Positions 1-5,286 of a stretch of 5,286 bases of DNA are shown here, piece after piece. A program made the position numbers and the translations under genes. Below the pieces are notes generated by a model. It made no database searches, was not told where the DNA came from, and worked only from the letters and a program-made list of their open reading frames with translations. Origin of the DNA: Limnochordia bacterium (GTDB taxonomy: Bacteria; Bacillota; Limnochordia; Darwinibacteriales; B1SED10-159); contig SLOZ01000437.1 of assembly GCA_007132255.1 (NCBI GenBank), positions 1 to 5,286 on the forward strand, written 5' to 3'. Within the stretch, counting starts at the first letter, position 1; each line of letters starts with the position of its first letter.

Positions 1-369
1 ATCTTCCTGTTTCGCCAGTTCTTCCGAACCATCCCGGATGAGTTAGAAGACGCTTCCAAGATGGATGGTTGTGGGAAGATCCGGTTCTTGATCAGCGTTG
101 CCTTCCCCATGTCAAAGCCAGCCTTTGCGGCGGTGGCTGTTTTCGTCTGGCAGAGCCAATGGAATCAGTTTTTGTGGCCTCTGATTGTCACCACGAGTCG
201 TTCCATGTGGGTCATTCAGGTTGCCATTTCCGCCTTTCAAGATGCTTGGGGAACGAATCACGCCGAGATGATGGCCGCTGCTACGTTCGCCGCATTACCG
301 CCGCTGATACTGTTTGCTTTCCTCCAAAAATATTTCATCCAGGGGATTGCTCGTACTGGTCTCAAATAG
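1..369 (+). CDS. ABC transporter permease, MalG/UgpE type (3' part only)
   Basis: This is the C-terminal 122 residues of an inner-membrane permease of a carbohydrate-type (CUT1) ABC importer; the 5' part lies outside the window and the frame is open from base 1 to the TAG at 367. The cytoplasmic EAA loop that docks on the ATPase is plain at residues about 11-32 of the fragment: IPDELEDASKMDG, then a conserved Pro-Ala into the next helix. Two hydrophobic segments follow (about residues 34-60 and 90-110). The ending, with KYFIQGIARTGLK, is the typical C-terminus of MalG/UgpE-type subunits, so little or nothing is missing at the 3' end. It is followed after 108 bases by the binding-protein gene. 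It is the likely heterodimer partner of the UgpA-type permease at 1862-2875, since no other MalG-type partner occurs in the window. It could instead belong to a separate upstream transporter. The family call is secure; the substrate is inferred from the neighbours. Confidence 0.9.
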   Translation: MFLFRQFFRTIPDELEDASKMDGCGKIRFLISVAFPMSKPAFAAVAVFVWQSQWNQFLWPLIVTTSRSMWVIQVAISAFQDAWGTNHAEMMAAATFAALPPLILFAFLQKYFIQGIARTGLK

Positions 370-416
370 CTTGTAGTTTCATGCCATGAAAGGAGGCGCT
401 GCCAAGAGCTTTTTGC

Positions 417-446
417 TTGACACGGTTACCAGTTGGGATTTGTTGT
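417..446 (+). promoter_or_regulatory. Possible sigma-70/A-type promoter ahead of the binding-protein gene
   Basis: A perfect -35 hexamer TTGACA lies at 417-422. The best -10 candidates are poor: TGTTGT at 441-446 (18-base spacer, 3 of 6 matches) or TTTGTT at 439-444 (16-base spacer, 3 of 6). It lies in the 108-base gap before the binding-protein gene, where an internal promoter would raise binding-protein expression over the permeases. I see no convincing operator palindrome next to it. The weak -10 keeps this tentative. Confidence 0.3.
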
Positions 447-460
447 CTCGGGAAAATACC

Positions 461-468
461 AAAGGAGG
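461..468 (+). promoter_or_regulatory. Strong ribosome binding site of the binding-protein gene
   Basis: AAAGGAGG ends 9 bases before the ATG at 478, an almost complete match to the anti-Shine-Dalgarno sequence. It supports that start and fits high expression of a binding protein. The same octamer occurs at 389-396 in this gap but has no credible start codon at the right distance. Confidence 0.8.
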
Positions 469-477
469 ACTATCTGA

Positions 478-1728
478 ATGCGTAAATGTACCTTGATCAC
501 CCTGCTTGCGCTTGCGTTGGTGATAGCCAGCAGCCTCGGAGTGGCTGCGCAAGTTCAGATCCAAGTTTGGCATTCCATGTCCATGGGTTATGGTATGGAG
601 TTTATTGAAGTCATGGGCGAAAACTTCAACGCTGAAAACCCTGACATTCAAGTGGAGATCGTTTATTCCGGAGGCTACCAGCCAACGATGCAGAGTGCTC
701 AAGCCGCTCTGGCCGCTGGAGATCCTCCCAATGTCGCTATGTTCGAACAAACTCGCGGCGCCGCCTTTGTTGATGCAGGAGCCGTTTTGCCGTTGGAGCC
801 TTATTTCGAAAAGACCGATTGGCTTGCTTTCGACGACTTCTTCCCCGGACTGCAGACGGCCGCAAAATATGACAACATCGTTTACAGCATCCCTTACAAC
901 ACCAGCACACCGCTGCTGTACTACAACAAAGACATCTTTGCTGAAGTAGGTTTAGAAGGCCCGCCCGAAACTTGGGATGATCTTCTGGAGTATTCAATAC
1001 TTCTGACCGAAGAACTCGGAGTGAAAGGTATCGATTTCTATACGTGGGGCTGGCTTTTCGAAACGTTTATTGGGCAAAATGGAGCTCGCATTCTCAATGA
1101 AGATAAGACGGAGTTCATCTTCAACTCCCCCGAAGCCGTGGAAGCCATGCAGTTTTGCCAAGACATGGTCCACGAACATGGCGTTGCCACATGGGGTTCC
1201 GGTGCTGAAGGCTACGACCTGTTCTTCGGCGGTCAAATCGCCATGACCATCCGGTCTACCGCGGCCCTCCAGAGCAACATCGGCAATGCTAACTTCGATC
1301 TCGGCGTAGCCAAACTGCCGTATAACACAGAACCGTATGCTGCCATCGGCGGTGCTAACTTCTTCATGTTTGACACCGGTACCGATGAGCAGAAAGAAGC
1401 GTCTTGGAAGTTTCTAACCTATTTGATGGAGCCGGAGAACTTTGGCCAATTCGCCATGAGTACTGGCTATCAAGTGGCCTACAGGACAGCGTACGAACAC
1501 GAGGCACTCCAAGCGTTCTTTGCTGAGGAACCACGTGCAACAGTCACCTACCAGCAGTTGGACTATGCACATCCCCGTCCACAGGTTCCGTTCTGGGGCG
1601 AAGTCCACAGTGAGCTTGGATGGTTGTTTGATCAAATGTTTGGTGAACAGGCCGATATCCAGGAATCGCTGGATGCAGTTGTTGCCACAGGCAACCGCTT
1701 ACTACGAGTCTATGGGATGACTGACTGA
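478..1728 (+). CDS. ugpB: ABC transporter solute-binding protein, UgpB-like
   Basis: This is a 416-residue extracytoplasmic binding protein of the family-1 (UgpB/MalE) cluster, which captures the ligand and delivers it to the permease pair. Residues 1-24 form a signal peptide: RK at 2-3, a hydrophobic core at about 6-20, and a likely signal-peptidase-I cut after VAA (22-24) before Gln25. There is no lipobox; Cys4 is in the n-region. The mature protein opens with QIQVWHSMS, as in UgpB. It has a Tyr-Ser-Gly-Gly-Tyr stretch followed by an Ala-rich helix, the PYNTSTPLLYYNKD motif from residue 139 (UgpB has PFNSSTPVLYYNKD), GGAN at 291-294, TGY further on, and a GNRLLRVYG ending like UgpB's GNQLLRRFE. 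Length is close to E. coli UgpB. The likely ligand is glycerol-3-phosphate or a glycerophosphodiester, supported by the phosphodiesterase gene downstream; other polyols or sugars remain possible. The start is fixed by a strong ribosome binding site. Confidence 0.9.
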   Translation: MRKCTLITLLALALVIASSLGVAAQVQIQVWHSMSMGYGMEFIEVMGENFNAENPDIQVEIVYSGGYQPTMQSAQAALAAGDPPNVAMFEQTRGAAFVDAGAVLPLEPYFEKTDWLAFDDFFPGLQTAAKYDNIVYSIPYNTSTPLLYYNKDIFAEVGLEGPPETWDDLLEYSILLTEELGVKGIDFYTWGWLFETFIGQNGARILNEDKTEFIFNSPEAVEAMQFCQDMVHEHGVATWGSGAEGYDLFFGGQIAMTIRSTAALQSNIGNANFDLGVAKLPYNTEPYAAIGGANFFMFDTGTDEQKEASWKFLTYLMEPENFGQFAMSTGYQVAYRTAYEHEALQAFFAEEPRATVTYQQLDYAHPRPQVPFWGEVHSELGWLFDQMFGEQADIQESLDAVVATGNRLLRVYGMTD

Positions 1729-1743
1729 GTCCTATGATTGCCA

Positions 1744-1770
1744 GGTTGGCGGGCCTTGGGCCCGTCAACC
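1744..1770 (+). terminator. Intercistronic stem-loop (attenuator or mRNA-stabilising hairpin)
   Basis: GGTTGGCGGGCC (1744-1755) pairs with GGCCCGTCAACC (1759-1770) across a 3-base TTG loop, giving a 12-bp stem with one G-U wobble. The following CTTTCT is only a weak U-tract, so full termination is doubtful. It starts 15 bases after the binding-protein stop. The position suits a partial terminator or a 3'-end block to RNases that keeps binding-protein mRNA more abundant than permease mRNA, as known for hairpins after malE-type genes. Confidence 0.65.
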
Positions 1771-1845
1771 CTTTCTAAAAGAGTTCAAGATCCATGGCCT
1801 AGAGTAGAGACTACAAGTTTGAGAATCCATCGGTTTGGCGTGGAG

Positions 1846-1850
1846 AGGAG
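1846..1850 (+). promoter_or_regulatory. Ribosome binding site deciding the permease start
   Basis: AGGAG within GAGAGGAG ends 11 bases before the ATG at 1862. The alternative in-frame TTG at 1835 has no comparable site upstream, so the ATG is preferred and the protein is 9 residues shorter than the longest reading. Confidence 0.6.
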
Positions 1851-1861
1851 CTGGGTACCGC

Positions 1862-2875
1862 ATGCAAACTAAAAGGCGACACCCCGTGTTTGAACTCATT
1901 CGGCGGATACGCTCATCGGACTTCTTGGTCGCTTACGTATTCCTTCTGCCAGCCTTCGCTATTCTATTCATGTTCACGCTCTACCCGGGTATCCAACTGG
2001 TCCGCCTTAGTTTTCGCAACACCCTTCTCATTCGTCCCACCGATATGTTCATAGGATTGGAAAATTTCCAAAGGATGTTCGAAGATCCTCGCTTTTGGAA
2101 TTCGCTGGGCAATACCTTTATTTTTGTGCTGCTTTCTGTTCCGCTGCAGATGTCCATAGCGCTGTTGATTGCGCTGGGGTTGAAGGTTAAGGTCAAAGGC
2201 CTGGCCTTCCTGCGAGCGGGTTACTTCTCTCCGGTTGTGGTGAGCATGGTAGCTGTGTCCATGGTCTGGCAATTCCTGTATAATCCCAATCTGGGACTGT
2301 TTAATCATTTCATCAGCTTCTTTGGTATGGAGCCAGTCAACTGGCTGCGGACCTCTTCGAGTTTTTTGACCCCCATATGGACCAGTGTGTTCCGCCCCAT
2401 AATTGAGTCTTTGGGTTGGTCCACAACCAATTGGGAGTGGATTAATATCAGTACCGCGATGTTGGCCATTGTCTTCTTAGCGGTTTGGAAGGGCACGGGC
2501 TATTATATGGTCATCTATCTGGCCGGTCTGATGGACATACCGGAAGAACTCTATGAAGCGGCGAATGTAGATGGCGCCACGACGTGGCAGAAATTTACCA
2601 AGATCACTTGGCCTCTGCTATCACCAACGACATACCTAATTCTTGTGCTGCAGATGATCAACAGTTTTCAAGTCTTCAGCTCTGTCTACATTATGACCGG
2701 TGGTGGACCTTCGCGCAAAACTGAGGTTATTGTCTTCTACATTTATAACCGAGCGTTCGAAAGTTTAGAGATGGGCTATGCCAGTGCAATCGCCCTGTTC
2801 TTGTTCCTTTTCCTACTGGTATTGACCATCTTTCAACGAAAAGTCGTAGGAAGCAGGGTGCATTATGACCGCTAA
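1862..2875 (+). CDS. ugpA: ABC transporter permease, MalF/UgpA type, with a long TM3-TM4 loop
   Basis: This 337-residue inner-membrane subunit of the importer forms half of the translocation channel. Six hydrophobic segments are visible at about residues 20-42, 80-106, 118-140, 199-223, 256-276 and 306-325. After TM1 comes the family signature YPGIQLVRLSF. The EAA loop at about 227-253 is canonical: PEELYEAANVDGATTWQKF, then ITWPLL. Usual UgpA-type proteins are near 290-300 residues. The excess lies between NWL (160-162) and the next helix (from about 200), where roughly 30 extra residues rich in Trp, Ser and Thr are inserted. The start at ATG 1862 is chosen for its AGGAG site; an in-frame TTG at 1835 is possible but poorly supported. 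The 3' end overlaps the phosphodiesterase start by 11 bases, implying translational coupling. The gene symbol rests on the UgpB/UgpQ-like neighbours rather than on residues unique to UgpA. Confidence 0.88.
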   Translation: MQTKRRHPVFELIRRIRSSDFLVAYVFLLPAFAILFMFTLYPGIQLVRLSFRNTLLIRPTDMFIGLENFQRMFEDPRFWNSLGNTFIFVLLSVPLQMSIALLIALGLKVKVKGLAFLRAGYFSPVVVSMVAVSMVWQFLYNPNLGLFNHFISFFGMEPVNWLRTSSSFLTPIWTSVFRPIIESLGWSTTNWEWINISTAMLAIVFLAVWKGTGYYMVIYLAGLMDIPEELYEAANVDGATTWQKFTKITWPLLSPTTYLILVLQMINSFQVFSSVYIMTGGGPSRKTEVIVFYIYNRAFESLEMGYASAIALFLFLFLLVLTIFQRKVVGSRVHYDR

Positions 2876-3641
2876 TCACGTGCTCGTCCAGGCCCATCGC
2901 GGTTACAGCGGTGTCTATCCAGAAAACACGATGCGTTCGTTCGCAGAAGCTGTTGCGTTGGGTGTGGATATTCTGGAATTGGATATTCACATCAGCAGCG
3001 ATGGCGTAGTCGTTGTGATTCACGATGACAACCTGGATCGAACCACCAACGGCTCGGGTCCTGTCATTGGGAAAACTGCAGCCGAACTCAAAGCCTTGGA
3101 TGCGGGTGTTTGGAGGGGCCCTGAGTTTGCTGGCGAGCGGCTCCCTACTTTGGATGAAGTACTGAATCGGTTTTCCAACCAGGTGCAGTTCAATATTGAA
3201 ATCAAGTCCGTTACCTCGGGTTACCCGTATTGGTATGAAACTCTGCAGCCAGCCTTAGCTAGTATTGATCAACGCAATCTTTGGTCTCGCTGCATGTTCA
3301 TCTCCTTTGATGTTCAGGCACTATTGGCGGTTCTCGAGTACAACCAAGATGCCTTCACTGCATTCTTGGATTGGCGCTCGGGCCAGGAACGCTCCAAACA
3401 GAAGCTCCTTCAAAAAGCAGGCATAAAGGGTTGGCACCCGCATCCCAGTGTGGCCCGTCGAGAACTTGTCGAGGATGCCCACGATCTTGGGTTGCTGGTC
3501 CTCTGCGGAGCCGGCAAACGACTGGATAACTTAGAGCAGGAAGTAGAGACCTGCCTGGAACTAGGAGTCGACGGAATCTCCACCAATTATCCTGAGCACG
3601 TCATCACACTTCTGCGCGAAAGGGGTCGTTGGAAATGCTAG
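2865..3641 (+). CDS. ugpQ: Glycerophosphodiester phosphodiesterase (GDPD), UgpQ-like
   Basis: This 258-residue TIM-barrel enzyme hydrolyses glycerophosphodiesters to glycerol-3-phosphate and an alcohol using a divalent metal. The catalytic set of the family is intact: His11-Arg12 in QAHRG, Glu20 in PENT, Glu38 and Asp40 in LELDIH, His53 in IHDDNLDRTTNG, and Glu112 with Lys114 in FNIEIK. The C-terminal VDGISTNYPE is the usual last barrel strand. The length is that of bacterial short GDPDs. There is no signal peptide or membrane segment, so it should be cytoplasmic like UgpQ and act on diesters brought in by the transporter. The ATG at 2865 overlaps the permease stop by 11 bases and has CAGGG 6-10 bases upstream. 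Its own end overlaps the next gene, so three genes in a row look translationally coupled. Exact diester preference cannot be read from the sequence. Confidence 0.95.
   Translation: MTANHVLVQAHRGYSGVYPENTMRSFAEAVALGVDILELDIHISSDGVVVVIHDDNLDRTTNGSGPVIGKTAAELKALDAGVWRGPEFAGERLPTLDEVLNRFSNQVQFNIEIKSVTSGYPYWYETLQPALASIDQRNLWSRCMFISFDVQALLAVLEYNQDAFTAFLDWRSGQERSKQKLLQKAGIKGWHPHPSVARRELVEDAHDLGLLVLCGAGKRLDNLEQEVETCLELGVDGISTNYPEHVITLLRERGRWKC
3619..3625 (+). promoter_or_regulatory. Ribosome binding site deciding the MBL-fold gene start
   Basis: AAAGGGG sits 9 bases before the ATG at 3635 but only 3 bases before the in-frame TTG at 3629. The spacing favours the ATG. The site lies inside the 3' end of the phosphodiesterase gene. 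Confidence 0.6.
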
Positions 3642-4639
3642 TACGTGGGGAAGCTTGGTCGAATCGTGCTGTGAGGGTCCGCCAAAGCAAGGTTTGGATA
3701 GGATTCTTCGTGCTCAGTCTTTGTCTGACACTGTTTCAAGGCCAACTGTTAGCTTCTTTTTTCGACACCAGTCTAGATTCGGGACGCTTGACCATCCGCT
3801 ATTTCAATTTGGTTATCGAGAACAAAGAAGAGCTCCAGCGTCAAACCGACAGAACCATCAAACCTGGGGATGCCATCTTGGTCACAACGCCTGATGGCAA
3901 AACCATTCTGATTGATTCCGGGCTGACCTACCTTGGGGATCAGCTCCTCGGCCTGTTGAAGCAGCTAAGAGTAGAACGGTTGGATTACGCCTTTGCGACA
4001 CATCCTCACTGGGATCATATCGGTGGCTTTTTAACGTTGTTTCCCAATCTTGAAATTGGCAAGATGTACCACGTGAATGTACCGAATGACACGGATACGC
4101 TGCGCCAATTCCTCCAGGGTTTGGAGGACTACGGTATACCCAATCGTTTTGTGGAGGCTGGTGATGAACTCCAGCTTGGTGATCATGTTCAGATCACTGT
4201 CCTAAACCCGCCGGCCGGAACATCGCCTGAGACATTGAAGGCTGCCGAAAACATCTCGACAGCACGCATCAACAATCTTTCCTTGGTTATGCGGCTGGAC
4301 TACGGGAAAACGTCCGCTCTGTTCACTGGTGACATCTATCGAGCGCAGGAACGTTACCTCGCCGCTGAGTATCCCGAAGAGATGGAGGCCCATGTTCTTC
4401 ACGCTCCGCACCATGGTGAGGAGACGGGCTCGTCCTTCGAGCTCATCGAGGCCGTGATGCCAGAAGTTACCGTTATATCCCGTGACGATCTTTCTTCCAT
4501 TGCCATTTACAATCGGTACCGGGCCTACGACTCCGAGGTGTACGTGACTGGCATGAACGGTCACATACTAATCGCTCTTGACGGCGAATCCGTCAATGTC
4601 ATCGTCGAGGAGGATATCGACAGCCCGTTTCTTCACTGA
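3635..4639 (+). CDS. Secreted or membrane-anchored MBL-fold hydrolase, ComEC C-terminal-domain type
   Basis: This is a 334-residue metallo-beta-lactamase-fold protein. The first 20 residues are Arg/Lys-rich, followed by a hydrophobic stretch at about 21-36 (VWIGFFVLSLCLTLF), so the catalytic part should lie outside the cytoplasmic membrane, either anchored or cleaved near LLA-SFF. The zinc-site motif is complete: His123-Pro-His125-Trp-Asp127-His128-Ile-Gly-Gly. Further ligands are probably Asp233 in LFTGDI and His259 in HAPHHG; the HHG form is characteristic of the ComEC/Rec2-like MBL group. The ComEC membrane competence domain and OB-fold are absent, so this is a stand-alone hydrolase and not a DNA-uptake channel. 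Reaction and substrate are unknown; relatives in the superfamily include phosphodiesterases, nucleases and the pneumococcal phosphorylcholine esterase Pce. The 7-base overlap with the GDPD gene suggests a joined role in phosphodiester use. It is the last gene before the operon terminator. An in-frame TTG at 3629 is the alternative start. Confidence 0.88.
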   Translation: MLVRGEAWSNRAVRVRQSKVWIGFFVLSLCLTLFQGQLLASFFDTSLDSGRLTIRYFNLVIENKEELQRQTDRTIKPGDAILVTTPDGKTILIDSGLTYLGDQLLGLLKQLRVERLDYAFATHPHWDHIGGFLTLFPNLEIGKMYHVNVPNDTDTLRQFLQGLEDYGIPNRFVEAGDELQLGDHVQITVLNPPAGTSPETLKAAENISTARINNLSLVMRLDYGKTSALFTGDIYRAQERYLAAEYPEEMEAHVLHAPHHGEETGSSFELIEAVMPEVTVISRDDLSSIAIYNRYRAYDSEVYVTGMNGHILIALDGESVNVIVEEDIDSPFLH

Positions 4640-4645
4640 CCAAGA

Positions 4646-4688
4646 AAACACCAAGCCTCCGAAAACCAAGGCTTGGTGTTTCGTTTTT
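4646..4688 (+). terminator. Rho-independent terminator closing the operon
   Basis: AAACACCAAGCCT (4646-4658) and AGGCTTGGTGTTT (4669-4681) are a perfect 13-bp inverted repeat with a 10-base loop. After CG comes a run of five T at 4684-4688, extending the T-rich right arm. It begins 6 bases after the stop of the MBL-fold gene. The A-rich left flank and T-rich right side would also allow partial function from the opposite strand. Confidence 0.92.
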
Positions 4689-4774
4689 GCGGAGGCATTC
4701 TGTCAACGGCGATTCCAAGGACGATCCTCAGAGAGGCATGTGCGGCAGTCTACGGGTGTGACCACGAACGGATT

Positions 4775-4790
4775 GAGCGCTCTTGAAGAG
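4775..4790. promoter_or_regulatory. Two abutting short palindromes upstream of the small membrane-protein gene
   Basis: GAGCGCTC (4775-4782) is a perfect 8-base palindrome. It overlaps CTCTT-G-AAGAG (4780-4790), a perfect inverted repeat with 5-base arms. They lie 53-68 bases before the next start codon, in the 203-base stretch between the operon stop and that start (4640-4842). That stretch otherwise holds only the terminator and a ribosome binding site. This could be an operator, but repeats this short occur by chance and no good promoter hexamers flank them. Confidence 0.2.
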
Positions 4791-4829
4791 GGATCCTGTG
4801 TTCCTCTGGGGAAAGATGAACATGAGAAC

Positions 4830-4835
4830 AGGAGG
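4830..4835 (+). promoter_or_regulatory. Perfect Shine-Dalgarno deciding the small-gene start
   Basis: AGGAGG ends 7 bases before the ATG at 4843, the ideal arrangement. Longer in-frame starts (TTG 4783, ATG 4816, ATG 4822) lack a site of this quality. This is the main evidence that the short reading frame is a real gene. Confidence 0.75.
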
Positions 4836-4842
4836 ATGCCCC

Positions 4843-5193
4843 ATGAGAATACCGTTTTACATACTGTTTGCTGCCAGTGCTGTATACACAATGGTAGGAC
4901 ATGCCCGAATCAACAGCGAACTGCGCATCGCCATGGTAGCCGTTGGGCTTACCTGCATGACGGTGGCTTACCCTCGTCTAGGCCTGCCTGGGCGCGCCGC
5001 CGTTGGTTGGCTGTCCTGCATTCTGGGAGCGCTTGTGCTCGTCGTCGGCTTCTTCCAAGTTACAACAGACATCGGGTTCCAAATAACTGGCTCTGGGTTG
5101 GCTTTGTTGGGATCGGGCCTTGCAGTGGCGCTTTGGCCCAAGGACGCTGCAGAACCATCGCTCTTGGACTGGGCTGGTTCGGACGCCGAATAA
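4843..5193 (+). CDS. Small four-helix membrane protein of unknown function
   Basis: I do not recognise this 116-residue protein. Four hydrophobic segments are visible at about residues 4-20, 28-44, 53-72 and 79-98. Short loops separate them (GHARINSE, PRLGLPGR and VTTDIG), and an acidic, hydrophilic tail follows at 100-116 ending in GSDAE. The last two helices are rich in Gly, Ala, Leu and Val, and the fourth contains a repeated GSG, which suggests tight helix packing. With Arg22 and Arg28 in the first loop and Arg45 and Arg51 in the second, the positive-inside rule gives no clear topology. No enzyme motif is visible. It lies beyond the operon terminator, so it is probably its own transcription unit, though I found no strong promoter. 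The start is set by AGGAGG at 4830-4835. The coding call rests on that site and on the coherent membrane pattern. Confidence 0.7.
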   Translation: MRIPFYILFAASAVYTMVGHARINSELRIAMVAVGLTCMTVAYPRLGLPGRAAVGWLSCILGALVLVVGFFQVTTDIGFQITGSGLALLGSGLAVALWPKDAAEPSLLDWAGSDAE

Positions 5194-5202
5194 TTCGGCT
5201 CC
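5181..5202 (+). terminator. Hairpin spanning the stop codon of the small membrane-protein gene
   Basis: GCCGAA (5185-5190) and TTCGGC (5194-5199) pair around the TAA stop codon as a 3-base loop. GGA (5181-5183) and TCC (5200-5202) can extend the stem past a bulged C at 5184. No T-run follows (AAATAACACC), so it is not a standard intrinsic terminator. It might protect the 3' end or mark a Rho-dependent end. The remaining bases to 5286 show no gene I can support. Confidence 0.35.
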
Positions 5203-5286
5203 TAAATAACACCACCGAGATCCTGCGATCACCAAAATGCTCCGTGCAAGGCGTGGATGAATGCTGAGCGGGGAGAGAACAGTCAC

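Noticed and set aside
386..490. Short + frame starting ATGAAAGGAGG and running into the binding-protein gene
   Set aside because: No ribosome binding site precedes its ATG, it overlaps a well-supported start, and its product has no recognisable features.
379..750. Reverse-strand open frame opposite the binding-protein 5' end
   Set aside because: It is a shadow of a clearly coding + frame, with no motif in the translation.
3635..4639. Reading the MBL-fold gene as competence protein ComEC or a true beta-lactamase
   Set aside because: The ComEC transmembrane competence domain and OB-fold are absent. The HHG motif and operon context do not fit an antibiotic-degrading enzyme.
4773..4802. TTGAGC with TGTGTT at 18-base spacing as promoter of the small gene
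   Set aside because: Only 4 of 6 and 3 of 6 matches, which is what chance gives in this composition.
4578..5267. Long + reading frame of 229 codons across the operon end
   Set aside because: It runs straight through the strong terminator at 4646-4688, overlaps the supported MBL-fold and small membrane-protein genes, and its translation is a low-complexity-like mix rich in Arg, Cys and His with no family motif.
4978..5286. Reverse-strand open frame opposite the small membrane-protein gene
   Set aside because: It is antisense to a frame with a perfect AGGAGG and coherent helices. Its own product shows no membrane pattern or motif, and its start lies at the window edge.
5257..5286. Start of another gene at ATG 5257 or 5261, or a GGGGAGAG ribosome site for a gene beyond the window
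   Set aside because: At most about ten codons are visible, with no clear upstream ribosome site; it cannot be decided without the next bases.

Overview
The window holds the 3' part of a bacterial ABC sugar/polyol uptake operon, all on the + strand, and then a separate small gene. Base composition is close to balanced. Shine-Dalgarno sites are strong (AGGAGG type), as in Bacillota-like or deep-branching bacteria. The solute-binding protein has a signal-peptidase-I type leader and no lipobox. That is unusual for a monoderm Gram-positive and points weakly to a diderm lineage or one with Thermotogota- or Limnochordia-like habits. The sequence alone does not fix the taxon.

Layout: (1) positions 1-369 are the C-terminal end of a MalG/UgpE-type permease with its EAA loop. 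(2) A 108-bp gap carries a possible promoter and a strong ribosome binding site. (3) 478-1728 is a UgpB-like periplasmic/extracellular binding protein. (4) A 133-bp gap carries a 12-bp GC-rich stem-loop, probably an attenuator or mRNA stabiliser. (5) 1862-2875 is a MalF/UgpA-type permease with an unusually long loop between TM3 and TM4. (6) 2865-3641 is a cytoplasmic UgpQ-like glycerophosphodiester phosphodiesterase whose start overlaps the permease stop. (7) 3635-4639 is a membrane-anchored or secreted metallo-beta-lactamase-fold hydrolase of the ComEC C-terminal type, overlapping the phosphodiesterase gene by 7 bases. (8) A textbook intrinsic terminator at 4646-4688 closes the operon. (9) 4843-5193 encodes an unrecognised 116-residue protein with four predicted membrane segments, preceded by a perfect AGGAGG. 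The last 93 bases show no supportable gene.

How it fits together: the UgpB/UgpA-like transporter plus a UgpQ-like enzyme suggests capture of glycerol-3-phosphate or intact glycerophosphodiesters and their hydrolysis inside the cell to glycerol-3-phosphate and an alcohol. The translationally coupled extracytoplasmic MBL-fold enzyme is the least expected member. A reasonable but untested idea is that it acts outside the membrane on a phosphodiester-containing polymer or lipid and feeds the transporter. No transporter ATPase lies in the window; it is either upstream or shared from elsewhere. I saw no RNA genes, CRISPR arrays, insertion sequences or prophage features.
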